A stretch of DNA of 64,000 bases from positions 2,294,001-2,358,000 of the forward strand of contig NZ_AP025503.1 in assembly GCF_024347575.1 (NCBI RefSeq), written 5' to 3'. The position numbers and the translations under genes are program-made. The DNA is from Vibrio pelagius. GTDB lineage: Bacteria > Pseudomonadota > Gammaproteobacteria > Enterobacterales > Vibrionaceae. Positions 10,346 through 19,510 of this stretch are shown piece by piece; the first letter of the stretch is position 1, and every line of letters begins with the position of its first letter. The notes below the pieces were generated by a model, which searched no databases, was not told the origin of the DNA, and worked only from the letters and a program-made list of their open reading frames with translations.

Positions 10346-11104
10346 TTATACCGGATTATCGATATCGATAAACTCAACATCCAAACCATGCTCTTTTGCA
10401 AGCCATTCACCGAGCGCTTTAATACCGTAGCGCTCTGTTGCATGGTGACCTGCAGCAAAATAATGGATGTCTTGCTCACGCGCTGAATACGTTGTGCGTT
10501 CTGAGATCTCACCCGAGATAAATGCATCTAAGCCGTTTGACGCAGCAAGCTCAATGTAGTCTTGACCACCACCCGTACACCAACCGACTGTTTCAATCAT
10601 TTTATCGGCGTTTTCCGGAGCAATATGCAAAGGAGCACGATTCAACACCTGATTGATCTTCTGCGCAAATTCAGCACCTGTCATTGGCTTGCTCAACTTA
10701 CCAAACATAGCGACTGATTGCGGGTGCCCTTCTAAACCACCTTCTACCTCGATTTCAAGCAGTCGAGCCAGCTCTGCGTTGTTACCTAATTCCGGATGAA
10801 TATCCAAAGGCAGGTGATAACCCATCAGGTTGATGTCATTCTTAATCAAAGTGCGGATGCGTTTACCTTTCATTCCGCGAATCGGTTCAGGCTCACCTTT
10901 CCAGAAGTAACCATGATGAACAAGCAGTGCATCTGCGTTTAGCTCAACCGCCTTATCAATCAAAGCTTGTGAAGCAGTAACTCCTGTTACAACGCGTTTG
11001 ACTTCAGGCGTACCCTCGACTTGTAGACCATTCGGACTGTAATCTTTAATCTGTTGAGGTTGCAGCTTCTCATTAAGAATTTTTTCTAACTGTAGGTTAT
11101 TCAT
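10346..11104 (-). CDS. Nif3-like dinuclear metal centre protein (YbgI type)
   Basis: Member of the NIF3/DUF34 family, toroidal hexamers with a two-metal site on the inner surface and no settled physiological reaction. The 252 residues show metal-ligand motifs LLVHHGYFW, MGYHLPLDIHPELGNN and, near the C-terminus, FAAGHHATERYG. Length and motif order match E. coli YbgI, often labelled a GTP cyclohydrolase type 2 homologue on weak grounds. It is a single gene with its own upstream gap, divergent from the DUF1853 gene. The biochemical role is uncertain. Confidence 0.93.
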   Translation of the reverse strand: MNNLQLEKILNEKLQPQQIKDYSPNGLQVEGTPEVKRVVTGVTASQALIDKAVELNADALLVHHGYFWKGEPEPIRGMKGKRIRTLIKNDINLMGYHLPLDIHPELGNNAELARLLEIEVEGGLEGHPQSVAMFGKLSKPMTGAEFAQKINQVLNRAPLHIAPENADKMIETVGWCTGGGQDYIELAASNGLDAFISGEISERTTYSAREQDIHYFAAGHHATERYGIKALGEWLAKEHGLDVEFIDIDNPV

Positions 11105-11210
11105 TGCTTGTTCCAGCTTACATTTTTGATAACGTGGTTATATCAATTTACGGGTAGAATGTCGAAAGCATACTTGGGTCGGACGACCTTGACCAATCAG
11201 TGAGGAAGAG

Positions 11211-11969
11211 ATGGCGTCATTACAACGATTTTTTCAATGGATCATAGATTCACCGCCAATATTAGAGTGCAAGGACCCCGTCAGTGATTTAACACTATTT
11301 GCATCGTCACAATCACTTCCAAATGACCACCAATATCAAGGCAATCCAAGATTAGGCTTTGTTTATCAGCATTTGTGCCAGACTCTGTTCGAAAACTCAC
11401 CAAATTACGTCATTGCTCATGATGAGATCCAAATCAATGTAAATGGTCGAACATTGGGTGCCATAGACTTTATTCTAGAAGATAAGCGCAACGCTCAATT
11501 GGAGCATTGGGAAGTGGCCATTAAGTTTTATCTGCTTCATGAAGATACTTGGTATGGCCCAAATGCGCATGACCAACTCGACAAGAAGCTTGATCGTATG
11601 CTTAGCCACCAATTGCAAATGTCTTGTTCTGAAGCATTTCGCGCTCAATACCCAGACCTCGATATTCAATCGCAACATCTGTTAATGCAAGGCCGCTTGT
11701 ATACTAACCCATTTCTTGAACAAAAAGTTCCAACTCATTGTTTAGGTTATAAAATTAATTCCACGCAAGTAAACGGCTACTGGTGTTATCAAAATCAAGC
11801 TCACCTTATTGAAGAAGCGCTGTACCCACTTACCAAGAATCAATGGGCGTCAGGTACTGAAGATTTCGAGCAGTCACCCATTACAGAGTTTGGCGATCGC
11901 TTTATACATGGCCAAACAAAGTCTGGGCAGTTCTGGTTCGTGATGCCAGAACGTTGGCCACATGGATAG
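11211..11969 (+). CDS. DUF1853 family protein
   Basis: Conserved protein of unknown function, 252 residues, recognised by NPRLGFVYQHL near residues 45-55, GRTLGAIDFIL at about 79-89 and HWEVAIKFYL at about 99-108. Asp86, Glu101 and Lys105 lie on what look like consecutive beta strands and recall the core of PD-(D/E)XK nuclease folds; this is a suggestion, not a known assignment. No signal peptide or membrane segment is seen, so it is probably cytosolic. A GAGGAAG ribosome site precedes the ATG. It is monocistronic and ends at a strong terminator. Confidence 0.85.
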   Translation: MASLQRFFQWIIDSPPILECKDPVSDLTLFASSQSLPNDHQYQGNPRLGFVYQHLCQTLFENSPNYVIAHDEIQINVNGRTLGAIDFILEDKRNAQLEHWEVAIKFYLLHEDTWYGPNAHDQLDKKLDRMLSHQLQMSCSEAFRAQYPDLDIQSQHLLMQGRLYTNPFLEQKVPTHCLGYKINSTQVNGYWCYQNQAHLIEEALYPLTKNQWASGTEDFEQSPITEFGDRFIHGQTKSGQFWFVMPERWPHG

Positions 11970-11993
11970 GGCTATTTTCAAAGTGGCACAAAA

Positions 11994-12021
11994 AAGGGTT
12001 GATGCTTTCACATCAACCCTT
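11994..12021 (+). terminator. terminator between the DUF1853 gene and pgm
   Basis: A perfect 11-bp stem, AAGGGTTGATG and CATCAACCCTT, with loop CTTTCA, is followed by CTTATT on the plus strand and by a run of Ts on the minus strand. It lies between two convergent genes and probably serves both. Confidence 0.85.
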
Positions 12022-12050
12022 CTTATTATCTAGCTAAAATCGATTACCGA

Positions 12051-13697
12051 TTATAAACCTGCCGCAGCAAACACTTGGTTAACGATCTCTTGAGCTTCTT
12101 CTTCGATTTGCTTCAGGTGCTCTTCGCCTTTAAAGCTTTCGCAGTAGATCTTGTAGATATCTTCAGTGCCTGACGGACGAGCTGCAAACCAACCGTTTTC
12201 AGTTGTTACTTTAAGACCACCGATAGCTGCGCCATTACCTGGAGCGTGCGTTAGACGAGCAGTGATTGCATCACCCGCCAATGTTTCCGCTGCAACCATC
12301 TCTGGTGATAGCTTTTTAAGTACGTCTTTTTGCTGGCCGTTAGCAACGGCTTGAATACGGTTGTATTTAGACTCTCCGTGTTTTGCCGCTAGCTCTTCGT
12401 AGTAGTCTTGTGGGTTCTTGCCCGTTACCGCGGTAATCTCAGCAGCAAGAAGACACAGAATGATGCCATCTTTATCTGTTGACCATGGTGTACCGTCTTT
12501 ACGTAGGAATGATGCACCCGCAGACTCTTCACCACCAAAGCCGAACGTACCCTTGTATAGACCATCTACAAACCACTTAAAGCCTACCGGAACTTCACAT
12601 AGTTCACGACCAAGGTCTGCAACTACGCGGTCAATCAATGCACTTGATACCAGTGTCTTACCAACCGCGACATCTTTGCCCCAACCTTCACGATGACGGT
12701 ATAGGTAATCGATACATACCGCTAGGAAGTGGTTCGGGTTCATTAGACCTTTTGGCGTTACGATACCGTGGCGGTCGTAATCGGGGTCATTACCAAATGC
12801 TAGGTCGTATTCGTCTTTAAGCGCTAGCAGACCTGCCATTGCGTAAGGAGAAGAACAGTCCATACGAACCACGCCGTCTTTATCTAGAGACATAAACTGG
12901 AACGATGGATCAATCGCTTCACTTACCAGTGTTAGGTCAAGGTTGTATGCCTTACCGATTTGACGCCAGTAGTCGATGCCGCTACCACCAAGTGGATCAA
13001 CACCAATTTTTAGGTTTGCTTTTTGGATTGCTTCCATATCGATCACATTCACTAGGTCATCGATGTATGGCTTAACAAGATCCATCTCTACAAACAGCTC
13101 AGATGCTTTCGCTTCTACAAGAGACATGCGTTTCACACCTTGCAAGCCTTCTGCGATCAGAACGTTTGCACGATCTTCGATAGCTTGAGTCAACTCAGCT
13201 TCCGCAGGGCCACCGTGTACTGGATTGTACTTGATACCGCCATCTTGTGGTGGGTTGTGAGATGGCGTAATAACGATACCGTCAGCCTTATCTTCGTGCT
13301 TAAGGTTGTACGTTAGAATCGCGTGAGAAACGCCAGGTGTTGGAGTATAGCCATTGTCTTGTTGAGTGATAACTTGAACGCCATTGGCAACAAGTACTTC
13401 AACAACACTGGAAAATGCTGGTTCCGAAAGCGCGTGTGTATCTTTACCTACAAACAGAGGACCAGTCGTGCCCTGCTCTGCACGCACTTCAGCTACTGCT
13501 TGAGCAATAGCGAGAATGTGGTTTTCATTAAATGTTGATTTGTCTGCTGTACCGCGATGACCTGAAGTACCAAACTGTACTTTGTGGTCTGGGTTTGAAG
13601 CATCCGGTTGCTGTAAGAAGTAGTTTGCAACTAAAGCCGGGATATTATGAAGATCTTCCTGCTGAGCTTTCTGCCCAGCACGAGGGTGCATAGCCAT
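12051..13697 (-). CDS. pgm: phosphoglucomutase (alpha-D-glucose phosphate-specific)
   Basis: Interconverts glucose 1-phosphate and glucose 6-phosphate, linking glycolysis to envelope and glycogen sugars. The chosen start [12 protein letters not shown] is supported by AAGGAT seven bases upstream and gives 548 residues, the E. coli length; a longer reading frame upstream lacks a ribosome site. The phosphoserine loop ITPSHNPP has Ser146. The sugar-binding GEESAGASF and the C-terminal [14 protein letters not shown] phosphate-binding motif are present. It follows seqA on the same strand, as in enterobacteria, but a strong hairpin separates them. Confidence 0.97.
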   Translation of the reverse strand: MAMHPRAGQKAQQEDLHNIPALVANYFLQQPDASNPDHKVQFGTSGHRGTADKSTFNENHILAIAQAVAEVRAEQGTTGPLFVGKDTHALSEPAFSSVVEVLVANGVQVITQQDNGYTPTPGVSHAILTYNLKHEDKADGIVITPSHNPPQDGGIKYNPVHGGPAEAELTQAIEDRANVLIAEGLQGVKRMSLVEAKASELFVEMDLVKPYIDDLVNVIDMEAIQKANLKIGVDPLGGSGIDYWRQIGKAYNLDLTLVSEAIDPSFQFMSLDKDGVVRMDCSSPYAMAGLLALKDEYDLAFGNDPDYDRHGIVTPKGLMNPNHFLAVCIDYLYRHREGWGKDVAVGKTLVSSALIDRVVADLGRELCEVPVGFKWFVDGLYKGTFGFGGEESAGASFLRKDGTPWSTDKDGIILCLLAAEITAVTGKNPQDYYEELAAKHGESKYNRIQAVANGQQKDVLKKLSPEMVAAETLAGDAITARLTHAPGNGAAIGGLKVTTENGWFAARPSGTEDIYKIYCESFKGEEHLKQIEEEAQEIVNQVFAAAGL

Positions 13698-13732
13698 TTT
13701 GACATCCTTATATACAAAATTAAAAAACAAAA

Positions 13733-13774
13733 AAACCTCATAATATCTTCTTTAGCATGGATATTATGAGGTTT
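13733..13774 (-). terminator. hairpin with T-run between seqA and pgm
   Basis: A perfect 15-bp inverted repeat, AAACCTCATAATATC and GATATTATGAGGTTT, has a 12-base loop. On the minus strand it is followed by a run of Ts, the form of an intrinsic terminator. It stands between two genes usually co-transcribed, so it may limit read-through from seqA into pgm. Confidence 0.8.
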
Positions 13775-13787
13775 AAATCAGATTTCC

Positions 13788-14327
13788 TTAGATTGAACCT
13801 GTTACTTTTTCTATTAGTTCAGCTTGGAAATTCATGCGACTCATCAACTGTTCAACCATCTGTCTTTTGCGACTGGTGTTGTTATTGGTGATTACCCAAA
13901 ACGGGCTGTTTGGAATCGCTTTTGGCTTAGTCGTATTACCGTTAGCCAGCAGTGTCGCTTCATTGTCTGCGAAGTAGACACGTTTGCGACCTTTTACTTG
14001 AGTCGCTTCTGAAAAGCTCGCTGGGTCAATTTTATGCAGTGTTGATAGCACCAGCATGAAACGATCAATGGCTTTCTTTAAAGAGGCAAATTCATCTGAA
14101 ATAAGCAGCGAGCGCATCTCTTTAACGCCATCTAGCTTCTCTGGAGTAAAGCCTACTTCCTTACTCACAACGATACCTTTCGGCTCCACGATCTCTTCAG
14201 CCGGAGCCAAGCCTTGATTATCCACCTGCAATAAGCGGCGCAGAATATCTGAAGCACTTTCGCCGATACGTTCTGTCTGACCCGCGATATAACGGTACAG
14301 GTCCTCATCAACCTCAATTGTTTTCAT
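13788..14327 (-). CDS. seqA: replication initiation negative regulator SeqA
   Basis: Binds hemimethylated GATC sites, sequesters newly replicated oriC and limits re-initiation. The 179 residues start MKTIEVDEDLYRYIAGQTERIGES, the multimerisation domain. A linker follows, then the DNA-binding domain containing RKRVYFADNE and NSPFWVITNNNTSRKRQMVEQLM. The length is close to E. coli SeqA (181). It is divergent from the ybfF-like esterase, with start codons under 100 bases apart, and upstream of pgm. Confidence 0.97.
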   Translation of the reverse strand: MKTIEVDEDLYRYIAGQTERIGESASDILRRLLQVDNQGLAPAEEIVEPKGIVVSKEVGFTPEKLDGVKEMRSLLISDEFASLKKAIDRFMLVLSTLHKIDPASFSEATQVKGRKRVYFADNEATLLANGNTTKPKAIPNSPFWVITNNNTSRKRQMVEQLMSRMNFQAELIEKVTGSI

Positions 14328-14420
14328 TCGCTTTTCACAATCTCAATGTTTAAACTCTGGGGGATTATAGCGAGATCCGCGCGGATACTCTACGTCAAAC
14401 CCACCATGAATAAGATAAAA

Positions 14421-15182
14421 ATGTCAGTACAGCTCAACTATAAATTGGAAGGTGAGGGTCACACCATCGTTTTGATCCACGGATTATTCGGCAACTTGGA
14501 TAATTTAGGCCTACTTGCTCGTGATCTTAAAACCGATCATCAAGTACTCAGTATTGATCTACGTAACCATGGTATTTCCCCGCACAGCGATATACACGAT
14601 TACCACTCGATGGCTGGTGATGTGGCGCAGCTTTTGACGTCACTCAATATCTCTAAACCAACCGTTATTGGTCACTCAATGGGTGGTAAGGTTGCGATGG
14701 CGCTGACTGAATTAGTGAGCATCGAGAAACTTATTGTACTCGACATGGCACCTGTCGCTTATACGCAAAACCGCCACGACAATGTTTTTGCAGGTTTAAA
14801 CGCCGTCATCGAAAAGCAACCAACTTCTCGTTCAGAAGCGCTCAAGGTATTAGCCCGCCATATTGAAATTGACGGCGTACGCCAGTTTTTAACCAAGTCA
14901 CTGTACAAAAACGAAAGCGGGATAATGGTGTGGCGATTTAATGTTGCATCGTTAGAAGCAAATTACGCCAATATTATTGGTTGGGAACCAATCGAAAAAA
15001 CCAGCGTCAAAACACTACTGATTAAGGGTGGCGACTCTGACTACTTGATGCCAGAACATCAACCTCTGGTTCAGCAGCAGTTTTCTAATGTGAAAGCGCA
15101 TGTCATTGCCAATACTGGGCACTGGCTACATGCAGAGAAACCCAAGGAAGTTCTCAGAGCTATTCGCAAGTTTTTGAGCTAA
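14421..15182 (+). CDS. ybfF: alpha/beta-fold esterase YbfF
   Basis: Small cytosolic alpha/beta hydrolase acting on short acyl esters in E. coli; the natural substrate is not settled. With the start at MSVQLNYKLEG the protein is 253 residues. The oxyanion strand IVLIHGLFGNLDNLG, the nucleophile elbow IGHSMGG (Ser86) and the catalytic His in NTGHWLHAEKP are present. In-frame ATGs at 14406 and 14346 exist but lack ribosome sites, and the latter crowds the seqA promoter, so 14421 is preferred with moderate certainty. The seqA-ybfF divergence is conserved with enterobacteria. Confidence 0.9.
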   Translation: MSVQLNYKLEGEGHTIVLIHGLFGNLDNLGLLARDLKTDHQVLSIDLRNHGISPHSDIHDYHSMAGDVAQLLTSLNISKPTVIGHSMGGKVAMALTELVSIEKLIVLDMAPVAYTQNRHDNVFAGLNAVIEKQPTSRSEALKVLARHIEIDGVRQFLTKSLYKNESGIMVWRFNVASLEANYANIIGWEPIEKTSVKTLLIKGGDSDYLMPEHQPLVQQQFSNVKAHVIANTGHWLHAEKPKEVLRAIRKFLS

Positions 15183-15310
15183 CAGCCTCGTTTTTTAAAG
15201 CATAATCTCGATATCAATAGATAAATGAGAAGTCAGCGATTTCTGCCGATTAACTTTATCTCACAACAGTGATATAGTGCGCCCAAGCAAAATTGGTATA
15301 TAAGGTTCCC

Positions 15311-15532
15311 ATGCTTTACGACTACATGAACATCATTGAATCTATTGGTTTAGATCTTCTATTTGCATCGATTTTCTTTCTAATCGGTATGGCAATTAAA
15401 GACGTTCTGAAACAGGGTAATGTTCCGGCGTTTGGTCGTCGCATTGTGTGGTTAGTGTTGTTCCTTGGCTGCGCGGGTTTTATCGCCAAGGGAATTATTC
15501 AAGTGAGCTGGGAAGGTTCAGGAATCGGTTGA
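15311..15532 (+). CDS. DUF2788 small membrane protein
   Basis: Inner-membrane protein of unknown function, 73 residues, with two predicted transmembrane helices at about 11-30 and 41-65. The GMAIKDVLKQGNVPAFGRRIVW connector is the recognisable DUF2788 core. The ATG at 15311 follows AAGG by a few bases; a TTG 18 bases earlier is less likely. It sits 54 bp before fldA on the same strand and may share its transcript. No catalytic motif is visible. Confidence 0.85.
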   Translation: MLYDYMNIIESIGLDLLFASIFFLIGMAIKDVLKQGNVPAFGRRIVWLVLFLGCAGFIAKGIIQVSWEGSGIG

Positions 15533-15586
15533 TTCTCGTCCAAACTTATTACACCGACAACAGACAAAATGAAAGGTAATGATTCT

Positions 15587-16120
15587 ATGGCAAGTGTAGG
15601 TCTCTTCTTCGGTAGCGATACAGGTAACACTGAAGCTGTTGCAAAGATGATTCAAAAACAATTGAGCAAGCAGCTCGTTCATGTTCAAGACATTGCAAAA
15701 AGCAGCAAAGAAGATATCGATAACTTCGACCTGCTTCTTCTAGGTATCCCAACTTGGTACTACGGCGAAGCACAATGTGATTGGGACGACTTTTTCCCAG
15801 AGCTAGAAGCCATCGACTTCTCAACTAAGCTAGTGGCTATCTTTGGTTGTGGTGACCAAGAAGACTACGCTGAATACTTCTGTGATGCTATGGGTACAAT
15901 CCGCGACATCGTTGAAGCGAAAGGCGGGACTATTCTAGGTTACACTTCAACTGAAGGTTACGAATTCGAAGCGTCTAAAGCCCTTGTTGAAGGCGACGAC
16001 AGTCAATTTGTGGGTCTATGTATCGATGAAGATCGTCAACCAGAGCTAACTGACGAGCGCGTATCTAACTGGGTTAAGCAAATCCACGAAGAGATGTGCC
16101 TAGCAGAGCTAGAAGACTAA
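15587..16120 (+). CDS. fldA: flavodoxin
   Basis: FMN electron carrier used by pyruvate-formate lyase activation, methionine synthase reactivation and isoprenoid enzymes. The 177 residues begin MASVGLFFGSDTGNTEAVAK; the FMN phosphate loop is SDTGNTEA. The second loop has PTWYYGEAQCDW and the third GCGDQEDYAEYFCDA, typical of long-chain flavodoxins. The internal ATG at 15587 is chosen because it gives the family N-terminus. It lies before fur, with one minus-strand gene between, recalling the E. coli fldA-fur pairing. Confidence 0.96.
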   Translation: MASVGLFFGSDTGNTEAVAKMIQKQLSKQLVHVQDIAKSSKEDIDNFDLLLLGIPTWYYGEAQCDWDDFFPELEAIDFSTKLVAIFGCGDQEDYAEYFCDAMGTIRDIVEAKGGTILGYTSTEGYEFEASKALVEGDDSQFVGLCIDEDRQPELTDERVSNWVKQIHEEMCLAELED

Positions 16121-16148
16121 TCATCTCTCTGCTCGTTGAAGATATTGA

Positions 16149-16173
16149 AAAACCTCCACGCGGAGGTTTTTTT
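16149..16173 (+). terminator. terminator of fldA
   Basis: AACCTCC and GGAGGTT with a 4-base ACGC loop are followed by TTTTTTT. It lies about 30 bases after the fldA stop. Confidence 0.9.
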
Positions 16174-16201
16174 GTATCTATTACTTGCCAATTTCAGCTA
16201 A

Positions 16202-16702
16202 TCAAGCCTCTACAGGCTCATCGTCTTCTCTAAATTGTGGTTTCTTCCTTACATAGAGCGTGCGTTGGATTTCAGACACCACCTGCCCTTCTTTGTCTTT
16301 GACATAAATAATAAACTCCGGAAAGCACTTTTCACCCAGTTGGGTTTGACGATAAATGTCATCCAATTGATTTTGAGTAATTTCAAACTCGGCATACAGA
16401 TCCGACTGACCAGGTTTGATAAAATTAATGCTCGCTTCTTTATCCCAAACATAATAACGCTCACCAAGAATACCCATTAACATCAGTGAGTAAACTGGAT
16501 CAGTGAGAGAAAAGATACTGCCTCCGTATTGGGTACGATTGGCATTTTTATTCCACCAGCGTAACTTCAACACCGTCTTTACAACTCGAAAATCATGGCT
16601 AATGTGGTCGATTTTGATACCTGCTCCCCAAAAAGGCGGCCAGATGTTGAGCGCAAATTTAACGATACCGGGTTTGTAGATTCTAGCGAGTTGCTTGTTC
16701 AT
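16202..16702 (-). CDS. DUF4442 hotdog-fold protein
   Basis: A 166-residue cytosolic protein with the DUF4442 pattern, a relative of PaaI-type thioesterases. Visible are LNIWPPFWGAGIKI, LRWWNKNANRTQYGGSIFSLTDPVYSLML and YVWDKEASINF, with the Asn-x-x-Gly-type central helix expected in hotdog enzymes. An acyl thioester substrate is possible but not shown. The ATG at 16702 has GGAAGA a few bases upstream. It stands alone between fldA and fur on the opposite strand. Function unproven. Confidence 0.82.
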   Translation of the reverse strand: MNKQLARIYKPGIVKFALNIWPPFWGAGIKIDHISHDFRVVKTVLKLRWWNKNANRTQYGGSIFSLTDPVYSLMLMGILGERYYVWDKEASINFIKPGQSDLYAEFEITQNQLDDIYRQTQLGEKCFPEFIIYVKDKEGQVVSEIQRTLYVRKKPQFREDDEPVEA

Positions 16703-16851
16703 TACGATCTTCCATGTTCTGCTTCTATTCAGCACCATAATAACTGGTCTAACCTCTAATATAAGAGAGATATTTAGATTTTACAAAACAGATTGTGATA
16801 CAAGTGATTAACCCTTTGAAGTTCGTGGTTTATTGTTGTGGTCGAGTATCC

Positions 16852-16857
16852 TATAAT
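16852..16857 (+). promoter_or_regulatory. candidate -10 box of fur
   Basis: A perfect TATAAT lies 52 bases upstream of the fur start. The matching -35 (TTTATT, 17-base spacing) is weak, suggesting activator help or another start site. Confidence 0.35.
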
Positions 16858-16909
16858 AACGGGAATATTGAATTCTGTTAATTGCTGCAGATCATCAACA
16901 GGAAAGTAT

Positions 16910-17359
16910 ATGTCAGACAACAATCAAGCGCTAAAAGATGCTGGTCTTAAAGTGACCCTCCCAAGGCTCAAAATTCTAGAAGTATTACAACAGCCAGACT
17001 GCCAACACATTAGTGCTGAAGACTTGTATAAAAAGCTAATCGACTTAGGTGAAGAGATTGGCCTTGCGACCGTTTATCGAGTTCTTAACCAATTCGATGA
17101 CGCTGGCATTGTAACTCGTCACCACTTCGAAGGCGGCAAGTCTGTATTCGAACTATCAACGCAGCATCATCACGATCACCTTGTATGTTTAGACTGTGGT
17201 GAAGTGATTGAATTCTCAGACGACATCATCGAAGAGAGACAAAAAGAGATCGCTAAGCGTTATAACGTTCAGCTAACGAACCATAGCTTGTACCTTTACG
17301 GTAAGAGCATATCGGGTGACTGCAAAGGCAACCCGGACGCGCATAAAGCGAAGAAATAA
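16910..17359 (+). CDS. fur: ferric uptake regulator Fur
   Basis: Fe(II)-dependent repressor of iron uptake genes, a cytosolic dimer. The 149 residues start MSDNNQALKDAGLKVTLPRLK. The winged-helix recognition region GLATVYRVLNQFDDAGIV is followed by the metal-site HHHDH and the structural zinc pair Cys93 and Cys96 in LVCLDCGEV. The start is fixed by AGGAAA just upstream; the reading frame extends further 5' but without family similarity. It is monocistronic with its own terminator. Confidence 0.98.
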   Translation: MSDNNQALKDAGLKVTLPRLKILEVLQQPDCQHISAEDLYKKLIDLGEEIGLATVYRVLNQFDDAGIVTRHHFEGGKSVFELSTQHHHDHLVCLDCGEVIEFSDDIIEERQKEIAKRYNVQLTNHSLYLYGKSISGDCKGNPDAHKAKK

Positions 17360-17363
17360 AACA

Positions 17364-17388
17364 AACGCTGACCTCGGTCAGCGTTTTT
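17364..17388 (+). terminator. terminator of fur
   Basis: AACGCTGACC and GGTCAGCGTT form a perfect 10-bp stem with a two-base loop, followed by TTTT, directly after the fur stop. Confidence 0.9.
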
Positions 17389-17452
17389 TATTTGGAAGGC
17401 AACGAAACGTACCGAAGCAGACATTTAAGAACACAGTTAAACTCAAGATACA

Positions 17453-17514
17453 AAAAAGCCAGCTTCTGAAGCGGCTCCCAGTCATCGGGAGCCCATTCAA
17501 ATCGCTGGCTTTTT
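17453..17514 (-). terminator. two-tier hairpin terminator of glnS
   Basis: The outer arms AAAAAGCCAGC (17453-17463) and GCTGGCTTTTT (17504-17514) enclose an inner perfect hairpin, GGCTCCC and GGGAGCC (17473-17493). On the minus strand the outer stem ends in a T-run. It is 24 bases past the glnS stop, so it acts at least as its terminator. The size and nested form are unusual and would also fit a small RNA 3' end. Confidence 0.8.
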
Positions 17515-17537
17515 CCTTTATCTAACCGAAGAGGTTA

Positions 17538-19205
17538 TTAAGCTTCTGTTTTACCCCAAGTATCACGTAGACCAACCGTACGGTTGAATACTAGCGCGTC
17601 TGCTTTCGAGTCTTTTGAATCAACACAGAAGTAACCTGTACGCTCGAACTGGAAGCCTTGCTCTGGAGCTGCTTCAGCTAAGCTAGGTTCAACAAAGCCG
17701 TTCAGTTTAACCAGAGAGTCTGGGTTGATTGTTGCAGCGAAGTCATCCGCAGCCGCTGGGTTAGCGACTGTGAAAAGGCGATCGTACAGACGAATCTCTG
17801 CTGGTAGTGCTTTATCAGCCGATACCCAGTGGATAACACCTTTTACTTTACGACCATCAGCTGGATTCTTACCTAGCGTTTCATCATCGTAAGAACAGAA
17901 AATCGTTGTAATGTTACCTTCTGCATCTTTCTCAATGCGCTCAGCTTTAATCACGTAAGCACCACGTAGACGAACTTCTTTACCTAGAACCAAACGCTTG
18001 TACTTCTTGTTTGCTTCTTCACGGAAGTCATCACGCTCAATCCAAACTTCACGAGTAAATGGTACTTCACGAGTGCCCATTTCAGGTTTGTTCGGGTGGT
18101 TGGCTACCGTAAGTGTTTCCACTTTATCTGCATCGTAGTTTTCGATCACGATCTTAACTGGATCCAGAACTGCCATTGCACGCGGTGCGTTCTCGTTCAG
18201 GTCATCACGAATACAAGACTCAAGCGAACCGAATTCAATCATATTCTCTTGCTTCGTTACACCGATACGCTTACAGAACTCACGAATAGACGCAGGCGTG
18301 AAACCACGACGACGCAGACCAGAGATTGTTGGCATACGTGGGTCATCCCAACCGTTAACTAGGTTTTCAGTCACCAGTGTATTCAGCTTACGCTTAGACA
18401 TCACCGTGTACTCTAGATTAAGACGGCTGAATTCATACTGACGTGGCTGACAATCAATTGTGATGTTATCGAGTACCCAATCGTACAGACGACGGTTATC
18501 TTGGAATTCTAGTGTGCAGATAGAGTGCGTAATGCCCTCTAGCGCATCAGAAATACAGTGCGTGAAGTCGTACATTGGGTAAATGCACCACTTGTCACCC
18601 GTTTGGTGGTGATGAGCAAAACGCACACGGTAAATAACGGGATCGCGCATTACCATGAACGACGAGCTCATGTCGATCTTAGCACGCAGACACGCTTTAC
18701 CTTCTTCAAAGCCACCGTCACGCATCTTTTCAAATAGCGCTAGGTTCTCTTCAGGGCTACGATCGCGGTATGGACTCGCTTTACCAGGCTCTTTTAGCGT
18801 GCCACGGTATTCACGGATCTGCTCAGGACTTAGCTCGTCAACGTACGCTAAGCCTTTATTAATTAATTCGACAGCGTAAGCGTAAAGCGTATCGAAGTAG
18901 TTTGATGAGTAACAGATGTCACCAGACCACTCGAAGCCTAACCAGCTTACATCATTCTTAATTGACTCAACGTATTCAACGTCTTCTTTTTCAGGGTTTG
19001 TATCATCAAAACGAAGATTACATTGTCCCTGGTAGTCCTGAGCAATACCAAAGTTCAAGCAGATAGATTTAGCGTGACCGATATGCAGGTAACCATTCGG
19101 CTCCGGCGGGAAACGAGTATGCACGCTAGTGTGTGTACCATCCGCTAAATCTTTATCAATAATTTGGCGAATGAAATTCGATGGACGAGCCTCAGCTTCA
19201 CTCAT
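17538..19205 (-). CDS. glnS: glutaminyl-tRNA synthetase
   Basis: Class I synthetase that charges tRNA-Gln. The 555 residues match the E. coli length. The ATP-binding HIGH motif is at residues 41-44 in [12 protein letters not shown], and the second signature VMSKRKL (KMSKS equivalent) lies near residue 270. The C-terminal anticodon-binding beta-barrels end in [14 protein letters not shown]. It lies next to nagE, as in enterobacteria, and has a complex terminator. Nothing unusual in the coding region. Confidence 0.98.
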   Translation of the reverse strand: MSEAEARPSNFIRQIIDKDLADGTHTSVHTRFPPEPNGYLHIGHAKSICLNFGIAQDYQGQCNLRFDDTNPEKEDVEYVESIKNDVSWLGFEWSGDICYSSNYFDTLYAYAVELINKGLAYVDELSPEQIREYRGTLKEPGKASPYRDRSPEENLALFEKMRDGGFEEGKACLRAKIDMSSSFMVMRDPVIYRVRFAHHHQTGDKWCIYPMYDFTHCISDALEGITHSICTLEFQDNRRLYDWVLDNITIDCQPRQYEFSRLNLEYTVMSKRKLNTLVTENLVNGWDDPRMPTISGLRRRGFTPASIREFCKRIGVTKQENMIEFGSLESCIRDDLNENAPRAMAVLDPVKIVIENYDADKVETLTVANHPNKPEMGTREVPFTREVWIERDDFREEANKKYKRLVLGKEVRLRGAYVIKAERIEKDAEGNITTIFCSYDDETLGKNPADGRKVKGVIHWVSADKALPAEIRLYDRLFTVANPAAADDFAATINPDSLVKLNGFVEPSLAEAAPEQGFQFERTGYFCVDSKDSKADALVFNRTVGLRDTWGKTEA

Positions 19206-19427
19206 CTATAGCACCTCTATGTATTTAGTATTGTCAGAGAAAAATTCTTCTTTCCATTCCAGAAATAGCGCTTTTAACTTAAGCCTAGGATAGAAAGATC
19301 ATTGTTGCTAATCATCCACAATTCTAAGGCTTTACACAATAAGAACCATCAGTTTATTGCGAATATTTCTGCTATTCGATGAAGAATAGAACGCTGAATG
19401 ATTCAAGCGCCAAAGCCAGATACGAAA
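19206..19427. other. intergenic region upstream of glnS
   Basis: This AT-rich gap must hold the glnS promoter. No sharp -35/-10 pair, protein-coding signal or repeat was recognised. The nagE terminator follows at its right end. Confidence 0.5.
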
Positions 19428-19448
19428 AAGCCTCCCATAGGGAGGCTT
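19428..19448 (-). terminator. terminator of nagE
   Basis: AAGCCTCCC and GGGAGGCTT form a 9-bp stem with a three-base loop. On the minus strand it is followed by TTTCG. It lies about 60 bases after the nagE stop. Confidence 0.85.
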
Positions 19449-19510
19449 CAATTTCGACTTACTCAGCTCTTTAGGCTGTTGCGTGAGTGATTTGCTCTAC
19501 GCGAAAGCGA

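Noticed and set aside
16838..16909. 24-codon N-terminal extension of Fur
   Set aside because: No ribosome site or similarity; it overlaps the likely promoter, and the internal ATG has AGGAAA.
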